Shown here in pieces: positions 45,069-54,109 of a stretch of 64,000 bases of DNA (position 1 is the stretch's first letter; every line of letters begins with the position of its first letter). Origin of the DNA: Spartobacteria bacterium (GTDB taxonomy: Bacteria; Verrucomicrobiota; Kiritimatiellia; RZYC01); assembly GCA_009930475.1 (NCBI GenBank), contig RZYC01000005.1:1-64000 (forward strand), in the 5' to 3' direction. The notes under the pieces are model-generated. The model worked only from the letters and a program-made list of their open reading frames with translations, was not told the DNA's origin and made no database searches. Position numbers and translations under genes: made by a program.

Positions 45069-46358
45069 TTACGGGTTGGCGGGCTGGGCTGTGGGTTCTT
45101 CTTCCGGTGCAGGCGTCGCCGCATCATCGACAGGAACATCTGACGGAACCACTCCATCGTTTAAATCAGCCGTTAAACCAAGTTCCGACTGCTGGGGTGG
45201 AATAGGCCAGTCAGGCCCCCATTCATGCTCATCACCCCAGTATTTCATCAGCTGTTTCCCCTCGCGCTGAAGCCTGCCGGCTTTACCGGCAAGGGCATCG
45301 GCCTGACCCACGGCCCCCGCGATGCGGCTATCGCTACTGTCCACAGACGCGCGTATCATGCGATAGTCACGCATGGCGCTTTCCATCACTTTCAAGGATG
45401 CATTCACCATCTTCCGATCAAATTTTGTTTTTACCCGGATGATGTTTCCCACTTGTTCGATGCGGCTTTGGCGTGCCGTCCGCAGCATGGCTTTCGCCCA
45501 CCACACATACTCCTTCCCGCCCCATTCCGTGGCAATATCCTCCCCTTTATAGGCTGTAGCAAGCAGTGCTTCTGCAGAGCGTTTCATATCATTGACCACG
45601 GAGAGCACATAGGAGGCCGACCGTTCCGATTTGGTAATCAGAATAATATCCCAGCTGCCATCATATTGGCCCATGGAGCCCTTGAGAATCACCGACTGCG
45701 TATGGCGACGAAGCTGAGGCGGCAGCAATTTATCCGGTTTGGGAAAAACGGTGGCCGTGTGTACGCGGTTGGTTAGCTGCTGAGCCAAAGGAATAATATC
45801 CCCGGAGTACAAGCTGGATAAAAGCGACTGATGGCTCGAGACATTATTCGACGTGGTAAAAAAGACCATATCTCTTCCCAAAAAAGCGACCCCCTTGTTT
45901 CCCTGATCATAGAGATCCTCATCCAGCAAGTTCTTAAAATACCCGCCCTGATGCATCTGCGCCTTGCTCTGTCCGGTCTGCAGGCCGCCGCATACATGCG
46001 CCACCACATTTTCAACTTGACCGCTTTCAGAGCGGTTATAGGTGACATTGAGTGCTGTGACTTCGCCGAGATTCAACGACGGATCATCTTCCATGCCCGT
46101 TTGAATCAAGGACTTAAGATTGCTGAGCAATTCAGGATTATCGCCAAGAACGGAATCCAGATAATTTTCCGAAAGGGCCTCAGAGGCAGGTGTTCCATCA
46201 ATGGACTCTCCACTGCCAACCAGATAGCGGAGCTGTCTTTCCCAGTCCCTTCCGATATAATACAGCCGAAGTGCGCGAAACCCGACAAATGAACCGGCCG
46301 CCAGCAGGGCCAGCAGAATGAGACTCGTGGTAAATCGAAATGTACGAAATGCTTTCAC
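45069..46358 (-). CDS. Unknown membrane-anchored protein
   Basis: A 429-residue protein that I do not recognise. One TM helix (about 11-30) is followed by a probably periplasmic domain with mixed alpha/beta pattern (VVAHVCGG, KGVAFLGRDMVFFTTSNN, WDIILITKSERSASYVLSVVNDMKR) and a Pro/Ala/Glu-rich disordered tail (about 395-429). It starts at GTG 46358 behind GGAG. It sits between the MCP and the zinc-ribbon protein, all on one strand with gaps of 22-36 bp, so it may be part of the same signalling unit. Confidence 0.65.
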   Translation of the reverse strand: MKAFRTFRFTTSLILLALLAAGSFVGFRALRLYYIGRDWERQLRYLVGSGESIDGTPASEALSENYLDSVLGDNPELLSNLKSLIQTGMEDDPSLNLGEVTALNVTYNRSESGQVENVVAHVCGGLQTGQSKAQMHQGGYFKNLLDEDLYDQGNKGVAFLGRDMVFFTTSNNVSSHQSLLSSLYSGDIIPLAQQLTNRVHTATVFPKPDKLLPPQLRRHTQSVILKGSMGQYDGSWDIILITKSERSASYVLSVVNDMKRSAEALLATAYKGEDIATEWGGKEYVWWAKAMLRTARQSRIEQVGNIIRVKTKFDRKMVNASLKVMESAMRDYRMIRASVDSSDSRIAGAVGQADALAGKAGRLQREGKQLMKYWGDEHEWGPDWPIPPQQSELGLTADLNDGVVPSDVPVDDAATPAPEEEPTAQPANP

Positions 46359-46394
46359 CGAAACTCTCCAAGTGCGTTGTTCATAATGTTGTAG

Positions 46395-47108
46395 TTACTT
46401 TCTGGAACGATCACGATCATTTTTTACCAGACTGGACAGATATTGCGAGGATCGAAAGTGCTCCTGACAATAGGGGCATATTTGTTCGTCCTGAATACGC
46501 AGGGCATCAAAAGGCAGTTTGCGACCGCAAGCAGGACAGCGTACACCGGTGACAAATTCAGAGGACGCAACGTCATCGGGAGCTGCTTCCGGCTCCGACG
46601 ACAAGGAGCTCATCTGGTCGACTCTCTGTGCCGCCGCCTCGCGCGGGATAAAAGGAGGGATCGGGTCGTCTGCCACGTCAAACCCATCGAGATCAGCGGA
46701 CTCCTGCATAGGAGCATACGGCTCCATGCGCTGTTCTCCCGACGGAATGAACGGAGGTAGATTCATTTCATCTGCCGGGATGATATTGGCCTGTCGCTCC
46801 TCAAAAAAAGATGTTCTGTCGGTCACGTCCGAAATAAGGGACGGTGCATCCGGCGGTGCGTCGAATGCGGAATCGGTTCTGCGGGGGGGGCCGGAGTCGA
46901 GATGCTGTTTGAGCTGCGCATCAATGCGGTCTATTTTCTCCACCAGTTCCTGCTGACACCCAGTAATATATTTCTGCTGTTTGCGTATAAGAGACTGCAA
47001 TAAATGGAGTTCTTTCATCATGGAATGATGGCGCGAGATCGCGAGACCAACAGCCATAATAAGCGATGCGACCGAAATGCAGATGATACCAATGGCTATC
47101 CAGTTCAT
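46395..47108 (-). CDS. Membrane protein with coiled coil and C-terminal zinc ribbon
   Basis: A 237-residue protein: TM helix (about 4-23), a short coiled coil (about 30-70, LLQSLIRKQQKYITGCQQEL), a long low-complexity acidic/Pro linker (about 75-190), then a zinc ribbon with CPAC and CPYC pairs 18-19 residues apart (about 193-220). It follows the response-regulator gene by 15 bp. The architecture suggests a cytoplasmic zinc-dependent binding module tethered to the membrane. Function unknown. Confidence 0.65.
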   Translation of the reverse strand: MNWIAIGIICISVASLIMAVGLAISRHHSMMKELHLLQSLIRKQQKYITGCQQELVEKIDRIDAQLKQHLDSGPPRRTDSAFDAPPDAPSLISDVTDRTSFFEERQANIIPADEMNLPPFIPSGEQRMEPYAPMQESADLDGFDVADDPIPPFIPREAAAQRVDQMSSLSSEPEAAPDDVASSEFVTGVRCPACGRKLPFDALRIQDEQICPYCQEHFRSSQYLSSLVKNDRDRSRK

Positions 47109-47123
47109 AAAGGGATGTCCTCG

Positions 47124-47537
47124 TTAAAATCCCAGTTGTTTTTTGGCGTCATTCAGCATGAGCTGAATCTTTTCAACAGGAGTTAATTTCAAGATGAAAT
47201 TCATTGCACCCAGTTTAAAACATTGTCGCACAACGGATTCATCGACATAAGAAGACATCATAATGACATTGGCTTCCGGGTATTCCGTAACCATTTCATC
47301 CAGTGCCTCCAGTCCGCTTTTCATGGGCATATCAATATCCATCACGACCAGATCGGGTCGAAAGCGGCGATAATACGTAAGTCCCGCCGCTCCGGATGCA
47401 GCCATCCCGACCACTTTCATACCGGAACGCTCGACAACCATCTTGAAAAGGAACCGTATATTTGGTTCGTCATCAACGATTAGAACGCGACAAACCGCCG
47501 AATCATTTTCCATGTTATTAGTTATTATTTCGTTCAT
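47124..47537 (-). CDS. Single-domain response regulator (CheY-like)
   Basis: A 137-residue receiver domain only. Acidic pair DDE at 22-24, phospho-acceptor D67 (in VMDIDMP), Ser/Thr switch in MMSSY, and the conserved Lys in FILKLTP. It has no output domain, so it would act by protein contact, as in chemotaxis or a phosphorelay. Its start overlaps the lpxA end by 20 bp. A later ATG at 47513 is possible but has no ribosome site either. The nearby Cache-MCP makes a chemotaxis role plausible but no kinase is seen. Confidence 0.88.
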   Translation of the reverse strand: MNEIITNNMENDSAVCRVLIVDDEPNIRFLFKMVVERSGMKVVGMAASGAAGLTYYRRFRPDLVVMDIDMPMKSGLEALDEMVTEYPEANVIMMSSYVDESVVRQCFKLGAMNFILKLTPVEKIQLMLNDAKKQLGF

Positions 47538-48321
47538 TTGTGATCACACTACATAAACCTCGCTTGGATTGCAGTATAAAATCTGCCATTTCAGCGACAA
47601 GTGCAGATGGTTTGGATTCAAGCAGCATTTCCGCTACTTTTTTCGGTGATTCATTCTGAGTAAACAGCTGCTTGAACGTGCGCTTGATGTCGAGTCGGTC
47701 GGCACTGGACAGACCGGCGCGGCGCAGTCCCACGGTATTCAATCCGGCGAGTCCATTTCGCTCTCCTGTAACGGTCGTGCAGAAAGGAGGAACATCCTGA
47801 CTGATGGCTCCCAACCCCCCCAGCATGGCAAGCCGTCCGATATGAACAAATTGATGTATTGCTGCAGCCCCGCCGGCAAAAATGCCGTCGCCCATCACGA
47901 CATAGCCGCCTAACAGCACCCCGTTGGCGAGGATGACGCGATTGCCGAGTATGCAGTTATGTGCCACATGGGAATGGGCCATGAGATAGCAATGGTTTCC
48001 GATAACCGTCTCGGAATACTCCTCGGTGCCGCGATGAATGGTCACCCCTTCACGAAAAGTGCAGTCGTCGCCAATTCGCACATAACTCACGCAATGAGAA
48101 AAAGATAAATCCTGTGGTTCACCACCGATGATAGCAGAGGCATGAACCCTGCAACGGGCCCCCATGGTCACATAGGGATAAATAACCGCATGCGGGTCAA
48201 TGCGGCAATCGTCGCCAATTACAACGTTTTCACTAACAATGGCATAGGCACCAATGGTCACGTTTTTGCCCAGTTGAGCGGACGGGTCGACAATCGCTGC
48301 GGGATGAATCATGTTTGTCAT
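47518..48321 (-). CDS. lpxA: UDP-N-acetylglucosamine acyltransferase
   Basis: A 267-residue left-handed beta-helix enzyme that makes the first step of lipid A synthesis. Hexapeptide repeats run through residues about 5-190, the catalytic His is in AHSHVAHNC, and FAGGAAAIHQFVHIG and a C-terminal helical part (KRTFKQLFTQ) are typical of LpxA. It shows that the host makes lipid A and has an outer membrane. Here it is apart from lpxD/fabZ. AAGGACAT precedes the ATG. Confidence 0.93.
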   Translation of the reverse strand: MTNMIHPAAIVDPSAQLGKNVTIGAYAIVSENVVIGDDCRIDPHAVIYPYVTMGARCRVHASAIIGGEPQDLSFSHCVSYVRIGDDCTFREGVTIHRGTEEYSETVIGNHCYLMAHSHVAHNCILGNRVILANGVLLGGYVVMGDGIFAGGAAAIHQFVHIGRLAMLGGLGAISQDVPPFCTTVTGERNGLAGLNTVGLRRAGLSSADRLDIKRTFKQLFTQNESPKKVAEMLLESKPSALVAEMADFILQSKRGLCSVITNERNNN

Positions 48322-48354
48322 ATCGGTATGTCCTTTGGTTATAACCTGAGCCGA

Positions 48355-49101
48355 TCATTCGGCGGATTGTTGCTGATTTTTAAAAGAAATAGAGCCTTCC
48401 TGCCGGAGACTGTAATAATCAGGATGACCGGGAATGCATTTACCGGCCACGATAATATGATCCAGCAGCGGAATGTCCAGCAGTGCACCCGACTCGATGA
48501 GCTGCCGAGTAATGGATCGGTCGGCGGCCGACGGGGTCGGGTCGCCGGACGGATGATTGTGCGCTACGATGATGGATCTGCTGGACGTGCGTATGGCTTC
48601 GCGAAAAACTTCTCTGGCAGAAACCAAACTGGAATCCAGCACGCCTCTGGTCAATTGCAGGGGCGGAGTAATCAGACGGTTTTTGGTATCCAGCAGGATG
48701 ACCCAGAATGATTCCTGTGTTTGATGCAGCACATGGGGTTTTAATAGAGAGTAAACGGTTCCCGGCTCTTTTACCTGCGGCATATGCGGCGGTTCCTCCT
48801 CCCGCAACCGGCTGCCGATTTCCATCACCGATTTGAGCACCTGACCACGCACCTTCCCTACCCCTTTGATCTGTGCCAGTTCGGTGGCCGAAGCCTGTTC
48901 CATCGCGGTAAGCGATCCATAACGACGCAATAGTTCATCAGCGACCTGCAGCACACTCATACCTCGAACACCGCTGCGCAGAACAATGGCCAGTAACATC
49001 CGCGTGGGTGTATTTCTTGGCCCATAGCGATCCATGACCTCACGGGGACGCTCCATTTCGGGGACGTCCTTAACACGCATATTATACGGTTCTTCAGCCA
49101 T
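48355..49101 (-). CDS. radC: RadC-family JAMM-domain protein
   Basis: A 248-residue protein. An N-terminal helix-hairpin-helix (ERPREVMDRYG, then TELAQIKGVGKVRGQVL) is followed by the MPN/JAMM domain with HNHPSGDPTPSAADRSITRQL and LLDIPLLDHIIVA. The zinc ligands (HxH and distant Asp) are present. Its role in DNA repair is disputed; family members act in plasmid and phage-linked processes. I use the ATG at 49101, overlapping hflX by 8 bp; the next ATG is at 49080. The open frame extends further into hflX without meaning. Confidence 0.9.
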   Translation of the reverse strand: MAEEPYNMRVKDVPEMERPREVMDRYGPRNTPTRMLLAIVLRSGVRGMSVLQVADELLRRYGSLTAMEQASATELAQIKGVGKVRGQVLKSVMEIGSRLREEEPPHMPQVKEPGTVYSLLKPHVLHQTQESFWVILLDTKNRLITPPLQLTRGVLDSSLVSAREVFREAIRTSSRSIIVAHNHPSGDPTPSAADRSITRQLIESGALLDIPLLDHIIVAGKCIPGHPDYYSLRQEGSISFKNQQQSAE

Positions 49102-50434
49102 GCGGATGCGGCTCCGTATGCACCGCCGCATCAAAAACGGATGCATCGGCCAGATAGGCTGAAAGCTGTCCCGACAGGGCCTGCGGAATGCGGGCCATGA
49201 GCAGAATGTGCGCCTCATCATAGGCCTCCCGCATAATATGTCCGGCCGAACGAATCTGAGCAACATAACGGGCATCTCGCTGCGGAATCCGCAGAATACA
49301 TGTAGTAAAGCGCAGACGTAATGCATCGGCAATGGCGGACTGAAGGGCGTCCATCCCCTCTCCCGAATGAGCACTGACGGGAACAGACTGGTCGTAAATG
49401 CGATGCAGCCTTTTCGCGGTTTCAGCTCCCTGTTCGCGGTCAATTTTGTTGAGCACCATTACGGTGTTTTTCCCGGCGCACCCCAGGGCGTCGAGCACTT
49501 CATTGACCGCGTCGATCTGTTCGTCGACATTTTCATGCGAACAGTCCACCACATGCAGCAGCAGGTCGGCATCCGCCACTTCTTCCAAGGTCGCTTTAAA
49601 GGCTTCCACCAGATGATGAGGCAGTTTACGAATAAAGCCGACGGTATCACTCAATAAAACAGGCTGATGATTGGGCAGTTCCAGTTTGCGTGTGACCGTA
49701 TCCAGGGTAACAAAAAGAGCATCCTGCGCCACCACTTCGGCATCGGTCATCCGGTTTAAAATAGATGATTTCCCCGCGTTGGTATATCCCACAAGCGAGA
49801 CCATGGCCCAGCCGCTGCGACGCTGTCCCCGCCGCAGTTCTTCGCGATGTTTTGCGACTTTGATCAATTCCTCTTTGGAGCGATGAATCCGTTCCAGCAG
49901 ACGACGACGATCCAGTTCCATCTGCTGCTCGCCCGGTCCACCGCGAACGCCGATGCCTCCCGTCTGCCTTTCCAGATGGGACCACATGTTGCGCAAGCGC
50001 GGCAGGGTATATTCCAGTCGTGCCAGCTCGACCTGCAACCGGCCTTCCCTGGTTTTGGCATGCAGACCGAAAATATCGAGAATGACCTGTGTTCGGTCGA
50101 TGACTTTTCGATCCATGATACGGCCGAGATTACGGCCCTGAGCCGGCGATAAGTCATCGTCAAATACCACCGTATCCGCATCAAGTTCGATGACGGCACG
50201 CGAGACCTCTTCCGCTTTTCCTGTTCCGATATAACAGCCCGGATGAATGACCGCCTGCCGCATGACAAAGCTTTTCACCACATCGCCGCCCGCCGTGCTC
50301 ACCAGTTCCTCCAGTTCCTGCAGCGATTCTTTTACCTGCCATTCCTTCTGGTCACTGCGCACCACACCCACAAGAACAACCCGCTCACGAACCTTTTCGT
50401 AATCAGTGGGTATACTGCCGCTTTCTTTTGTCAT
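49094..50434 (-). CDS. hflX: GTPase HflX
   Basis: A 446-residue ribosome-associated GTPase. The N-terminal HflX domain (about 12-190, VVFDDDLSPAQGRNLGRIMDRKVIDRTQVIL) and a coiled coil (LERQTGGIGVRGGPGEQQMELDRRRL) lead to the G domain (about 208-370): GYTNAGKSS, TLDTVTR, SDTVGF and NKID. It splits stalled ribosomes under stress. GGAG lies about 9 nt before the ATG. Confidence 0.95.
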   Translation of the reverse strand: MTKESGSIPTDYEKVRERVVLVGVVRSDQKEWQVKESLQELEELVSTAGGDVVKSFVMRQAVIHPGCYIGTGKAEEVSRAVIELDADTVVFDDDLSPAQGRNLGRIMDRKVIDRTQVILDIFGLHAKTREGRLQVELARLEYTLPRLRNMWSHLERQTGGIGVRGGPGEQQMELDRRRLLERIHRSKEELIKVAKHREELRRGQRRSGWAMVSLVGYTNAGKSSILNRMTDAEVVAQDALFVTLDTVTRKLELPNHQPVLLSDTVGFIRKLPHHLVEAFKATLEEVADADLLLHVVDCSHENVDEQIDAVNEVLDALGCAGKNTVMVLNKIDREQGAETAKRLHRIYDQSVPVSAHSGEGMDALQSAIADALRLRFTTCILRIPQRDARYVAQIRSAGHIMREAYDEAHILLMARIPQALSGQLSAYLADASVFDAAVHTEPHPHG

Positions 50435-50461
50435 ACTGCTCCTGCATCTCCGGTGGCGGGG

Positions 50462-51133
50462 TTACCGCTGTTTAACCAACGAGAAAAATCGATCCTGATA
50501 CTCATCAAAAACACGATATTGCTGAAGCGTTTGCTGGAGTTCCGGGATCAGCTCTTTATTACGCGCCGCTTGTAAAAAAGCTTTTTCAATGGCATGCCGA
50601 CGACCATCTGGATCTTCTCTTAAATCATTGTAATGCTTTGGGATGGATCGATGAATCATCTCCATGACCAGCTTCATCAGGCATACTTCCCAAGGTTCGT
50701 CCACGCCGGTTAACAGTGCAGACATGACCTGATTTGACTGGGTAATGGCGGCTTTCGCCTTTTCGGTAACGTGTTCGATGCTGTCGGTGACAACGTGGTC
50801 ATTGACTTCCTGTTTTCGGATAGAAAATCCATATTTCAGCATCATCATATCAGGGAAATTTGTGCGAAGCCATTGCGCATAGTCCGCCGCCGCCTCCTGT
50901 TCAAACCCATCGAGAATGACGGATCCCATGTCCTGCGGAGCGATGATCTGCGGCCGCAAAGCTTCCAGTCGTCCTTCACGTATTCGAACCTTGGAAGCGT
51001 CGTCCATCACTTCAGTGATAAGCTGATAAGAAACAATGGTATTACCAAAGGTTTCCAGAGACTGTCTGGGTACAACAACCAGTTCAGTGAAATTCACCGC
51101 GTACCAAAAATCATGTTTCGAAGGATTTTCCAT
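50462..51133 (-). CDS. Conserved hypothetical protein
   Basis: A 223-residue soluble protein, mostly helical in pattern, without signal peptide or TM helix. It opens HDFWYAVNFTELVVVPRQ and has 'DEPWEVCLMKLVMEMIHRS' near 145-165. The layout resembles an uncharacterised protein family that I recall from Verrucomicrobia/Lentisphaerae, without known function. It precedes hflX by 27 bp. Confidence 0.75.
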   Translation of the reverse strand: MENPSKHDFWYAVNFTELVVVPRQSLETFGNTIVSYQLITEVMDDASKVRIREGRLEALRPQIIAPQDMGSVILDGFEQEAAADYAQWLRTNFPDMMMLKYGFSIRKQEVNDHVVTDSIEHVTEKAKAAITQSNQVMSALLTGVDEPWEVCLMKLVMEMIHRSIPKHYNDLREDPDGRRHAIEKAFLQAARNKELIPELQQTLQQYRVFDEYQDRFFSLVKQR

Positions 51134-51269
51134 TATTGCGCTCGCGTTTAAGTAAATATGTCAGTTAAAGAAAAATCGTCCGGCAAGTCCAGTCTTTTGC
51201 GCCCTCGGCTGCTTTTTTAAATCGGCATCGCGGAAGTCGCAGACAGAGGTGCGGAAGGCCGAGGCCCCG

Positions 51270-52619
51270 CTATGATGATGCGGAGCGGCCATCCTGTTCG
51301 GGAAGGGTTAAACCTAACTTACGCATCTTGCGATAAAGGGTTGTTTTGTGAATACCCAGTGCTTTTGCGGCGGCCTCACGGTTGTTATTATGCTGTCGAA
51401 GCGCGGTACGGATGGCCTGTGATTCCGCATCTCCGCGTATCTGCTGAATGGGTTCTTTTTCTGACGGCAGCTTGATCACTGCGGAGAAGGAGCTCGGCAA
51501 ATGAACCGGCTCAATAACGTCTGTGGAACACAGTACAAAGGCGCGTTCAATGATGTTCTCCAGTTCACGGACATTGCCCGGCCAATCATAGGCCAGCAGC
51601 AGCTCCATCGCGGCTGGATGAATGGATTGTATTGCACGGTTTTGAAGGAAATTAAACCGCTGTATAAAATGATTGGCCAGTAATGGAATATCGTCTTTGC
51701 GCCGATGAAGCGGAGGGATATCTATGGCAATAATATGAACGCGATAAAACAGATCCTGGCGAAACGTCCCCTCCTCCACCATGGCGTGGAGATCACGATG
51801 TGTTGCCGCGATGATGCGGGCTTTACAGGGCTCGGAACGAGTTCCTCCAAGCGGCTCGAATACATGATCCTGGAGCACGCGCAACAACCGGACCTGTAGT
51901 GCCGGGCTGACCTCGCCGATTTCATCGAGAAAGAGCGTCCCTTCCCCCGCCAGCGCAAAACGTCCCGGTTTATCGTGGTCTGCCCCCGTAAAGGCTCCTT
52001 TTTTGTAGCCAAACAATTCTGATTCCAGCAGATTGTCCGGCAGTGCGCCGCAGTTAACGGCGACAAAGGGCTCTTTTTTACGCGGACCGGCATGATGAAT
52101 CGCACGGGCGAGAACTTCTTTGCCTGTCCCCGTTTCGCCTTGAATGAGGAGTGTACTGCTGCTGACGGCCACGGCTTCGGCCAGCTGAAAAACCTGCTGC
52201 ATGGAACTACTGCGACTGACAAAATCACCCAGCTGATACCGCCCCACCAGCTCTTTGCGCAGCGTTTCAATCTCGCTCAGATCACGAAAGGTTTCCGCCC
52301 CGCCGATAACCTGTCCTTCACGACTACGCAGAACAGCCGTGGATATACTGACCGGCATGCGTTCCCCGTCTGCATTAATGATGTAGCCCATCTGATTGAT
52401 GACAGGCGTCCCGGTTTCCAGCGTACGGCGCAATGCACAGCCGGTTTCGCACATATTGGAACGAAAAACCTCACAGCAAAACTGCCCAATCGCTTCTTCG
52501 CGGGGAATACCCGTAATCTGTTCTGCGGCACGGTTGAAGGAAACAATTTTCCACTGTGAGTCGACCGTAAAAACCCCGTCTGAGATGCTTTCAAGAATGG
52601 CTTCCGTTGTGTGGTTCAT
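51270..52619 (-). CDS. Sigma-54-dependent activator with cysteine-bearing PAS domain, second
   Basis: A 449-residue regulator. PAS (about 5-120) carries QFCCEVFRSNMCETGC, a cysteine pattern like that in the activator at 38099-39529. AAA+ (about 135-370) has GETGTGKE, GAFTGA and GTLFLDEIGE; a Fis-type helix-turn-helix (NREAAAKALGIHKTTLYRKMRKLG) closes it. It diverges from the small gene plus hydE with about 180 bp between, a position that suggests control of hydrogenase-related genes, but no -24/-12 promoter was found there. Confidence 0.92.
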   Translation of the reverse strand: MNHTTEAILESISDGVFTVDSQWKIVSFNRAAEQITGIPREEAIGQFCCEVFRSNMCETGCALRRTLETGTPVINQMGYIINADGERMPVSISTAVLRSREGQVIGGAETFRDLSEIETLRKELVGRYQLGDFVSRSSSMQQVFQLAEAVAVSSSTLLIQGETGTGKEVLARAIHHAGPRKKEPFVAVNCGALPDNLLESELFGYKKGAFTGADHDKPGRFALAGEGTLFLDEIGEVSPALQVRLLRVLQDHVFEPLGGTRSEPCKARIIAATHRDLHAMVEEGTFRQDLFYRVHIIAIDIPPLHRRKDDIPLLANHFIQRFNFLQNRAIQSIHPAAMELLLAYDWPGNVRELENIIERAFVLCSTDVIEPVHLPSSFSAVIKLPSEKEPIQQIRGDAESQAIRTALRQHNNNREAAAKALGIHKTTLYRKMRKLGLTLPEQDGRSASS

Positions 52620-52803
52620 CGCATAGTTCTTTCTGATTGGAGCAGAGCATACAATGTTGCGGTCATTCTACAAGAACATACTTCCGGTTGCTACAAATAT
52701 GAATCATTGCGCACTCTTCCCCTATATATTTGCCTTGAAGACCGCTTCTAAGGCGCGTAGTTTTCTGCCTCGTTATGTTAAAAAACGAAATGCGAGTAAT
52801 ACC

Positions 52804-53070
52804 ATGCAGGAAGCTATGATTAAAAAAGTATCCCGGCCCATTCTCGAGCTGGACGAACAATATCAGGTTGAAATTCACTTCTGTGAGCTGAAAGGCCGCC
52901 GCTGGGCCTATCTCTTTGGAAGAAGCACCACCGCCTTTGATTTTATGACCAACTGCCGCTGCCCGCTCAACGATGACTATGGACTGATCATTCACAGCGG
53001 CACCCCGCTGAAAAAAGAGGTGACAGAGGCCATTGCACAGCAGATAAGACAGGTTATAGCCGATGAATAA
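52804..53070 (+). CDS. Small hypothetical protein overlapping hydE
   Basis: An 88-residue protein of unknown function, with mixed strand-helix pattern (YQVEIHFCELKGRRWAYLFGRS, then a C-terminal helix KEVTEAIAQQIRQVI) and two Cys in NCRCPLND. It overlaps the hydE start by 8 bp, so it is translated with it. ATG 52804 and 52816 are both possible starts; the open frame reaches 52654 but the first part looks non-coding. It may be a HydE helper or just a neighbour. Confidence 0.6.
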   Translation: MQEAMIKKVSRPILELDEQYQVEIHFCELKGRRWAYLFGRSTTAFDFMTNCRCPLNDDYGLIIHSGTPLKKEVTEAIAQQIRQVIADE

Positions 53071-54109
53071 AAAGCAGGTGGAAGTATGGCTTCGGGAACG
53101 GGATCCCGTGAAGCTGCAAGAGCTGTGGAACAGGGCTGATGCGGTGCGGCGAAAATATGTCGGCGAGGCCGTTCATCTGCGCGGCCTGCTGGAAATATCC
53201 AATTACTGCGCCCGCCAATGTGCCTACTGCGGCTTGTTTGCAGGGAATACATCGATCCCCCGTTACCGCATGACCATCGATGAAATTCTTACGGGAGCAA
53301 AACGCGCCATGGAATGCGGCTTTGGCACGGTGGTTATGCAGTCCGGCGAAGATTACGGCATGGATAAAGCCTTTATCACCGAGGTCATCTGCCGCATAAA
53401 GACGGAGACTCCGCTGGCGGTGACTTTAAGTCTGGGAGAACGAAAAGACGATGAACTGCTGGAATGGCGGAATGCCGGCGCCGACCGCTATTTACTTCGC
53501 TTTGAAACGTCTGATGCCGCATTGTTTGACGCGATTCATCCGCCGCTGGGCCGCCGCAAAGTCGACCGCATTGCCTTTCTAAAAAAATTGCAGTCCATGG
53601 GATACGAGACCGGCAGCGGGGTCATGATCGGCATACCCGGTCAGACCTATGCGACGCTGGCTAATGATATCCTGCTCTTTCAGTCGCTGGATCTGGACAT
53701 GATCGGCATGGGACCCTACATCCCGCATCCCGGAACTCGACTGGGCTCCACGCCGCCCGCCGCATGCGAGGATCAGGTTGCCGCAGACGAGACCACGGTC
53801 TGCAATGCACTGGCATTGACCCGCATATTATGTCCGGATACCAATATTCCCGCAACCACGGCACTGGCCACCATCGACAAAACCCACGGATATGAAGAAG
53901 GACTGGCCAGAGGAGCCAACGTAATCATGCCCAATGTAACCCCGAAACAGTACCGGGCACTATACCAGATCTATCCCTCAAAAGTATGTATCGATGAAAC
54001 CCCGGAATATACAGCAAAACTGGTGCAGGAACGGATTATTGCGGCGCATCGGACCATAGGGAAAGGCCCCGGAGGACGGTTTGATGCGCACACAGAGACG
54101 GAGGAATGA
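53063..54109 (+). CDS. hydE: [FeFe]-hydrogenase maturase HydE (radical SAM)
   Basis: A 348-residue radical SAM enzyme taking part in building the H-cluster of [FeFe]-hydrogenase. The SAM cluster motif is C49-x3-C53-x2-C56 (NYCARQCAYCG), followed by GTVVMQSGEDYG, SLGERKDDE, GSGVMIGIPGQ and MIGMGPYIPHPGT, as in HydE and unlike biotin synthase or PylB. Start ADAVRRKYVGEAVHLRG is also standard. hydF and hydG are not in the window. The stop overlaps the following gene. Confidence 0.95.
   Translation: MNKKQVEVWLRERDPVKLQELWNRADAVRRKYVGEAVHLRGLLEISNYCARQCAYCGLFAGNTSIPRYRMTIDEILTGAKRAMECGFGTVVMQSGEDYGMDKAFITEVICRIKTETPLAVTLSLGERKDDELLEWRNAGADRYLLRFETSDAALFDAIHPPLGRRKVDRIAFLKKLQSMGYETGSGVMIGIPGQTYATLANDILLFQSLDLDMIGMGPYIPHPGTRLGSTPPAACEDQVAADETTVCNALALTRILCPDTNIPATTALATIDKTHGYEEGLARGANVIMPNVTPKQYRALYQIYPSKVCIDETPEYTAKLVQERIIAAHRTIGKGPGGRFDAHTETEE

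Noticed and set aside
53063-54109. Biotin synthase (bioB) for the radical SAM gene
   Set aside because: GSGVMIGIPGQ and IGMGPYIPHPGT are HydE signatures, and the biotin-synthase auxiliary cluster ligands are not evident.
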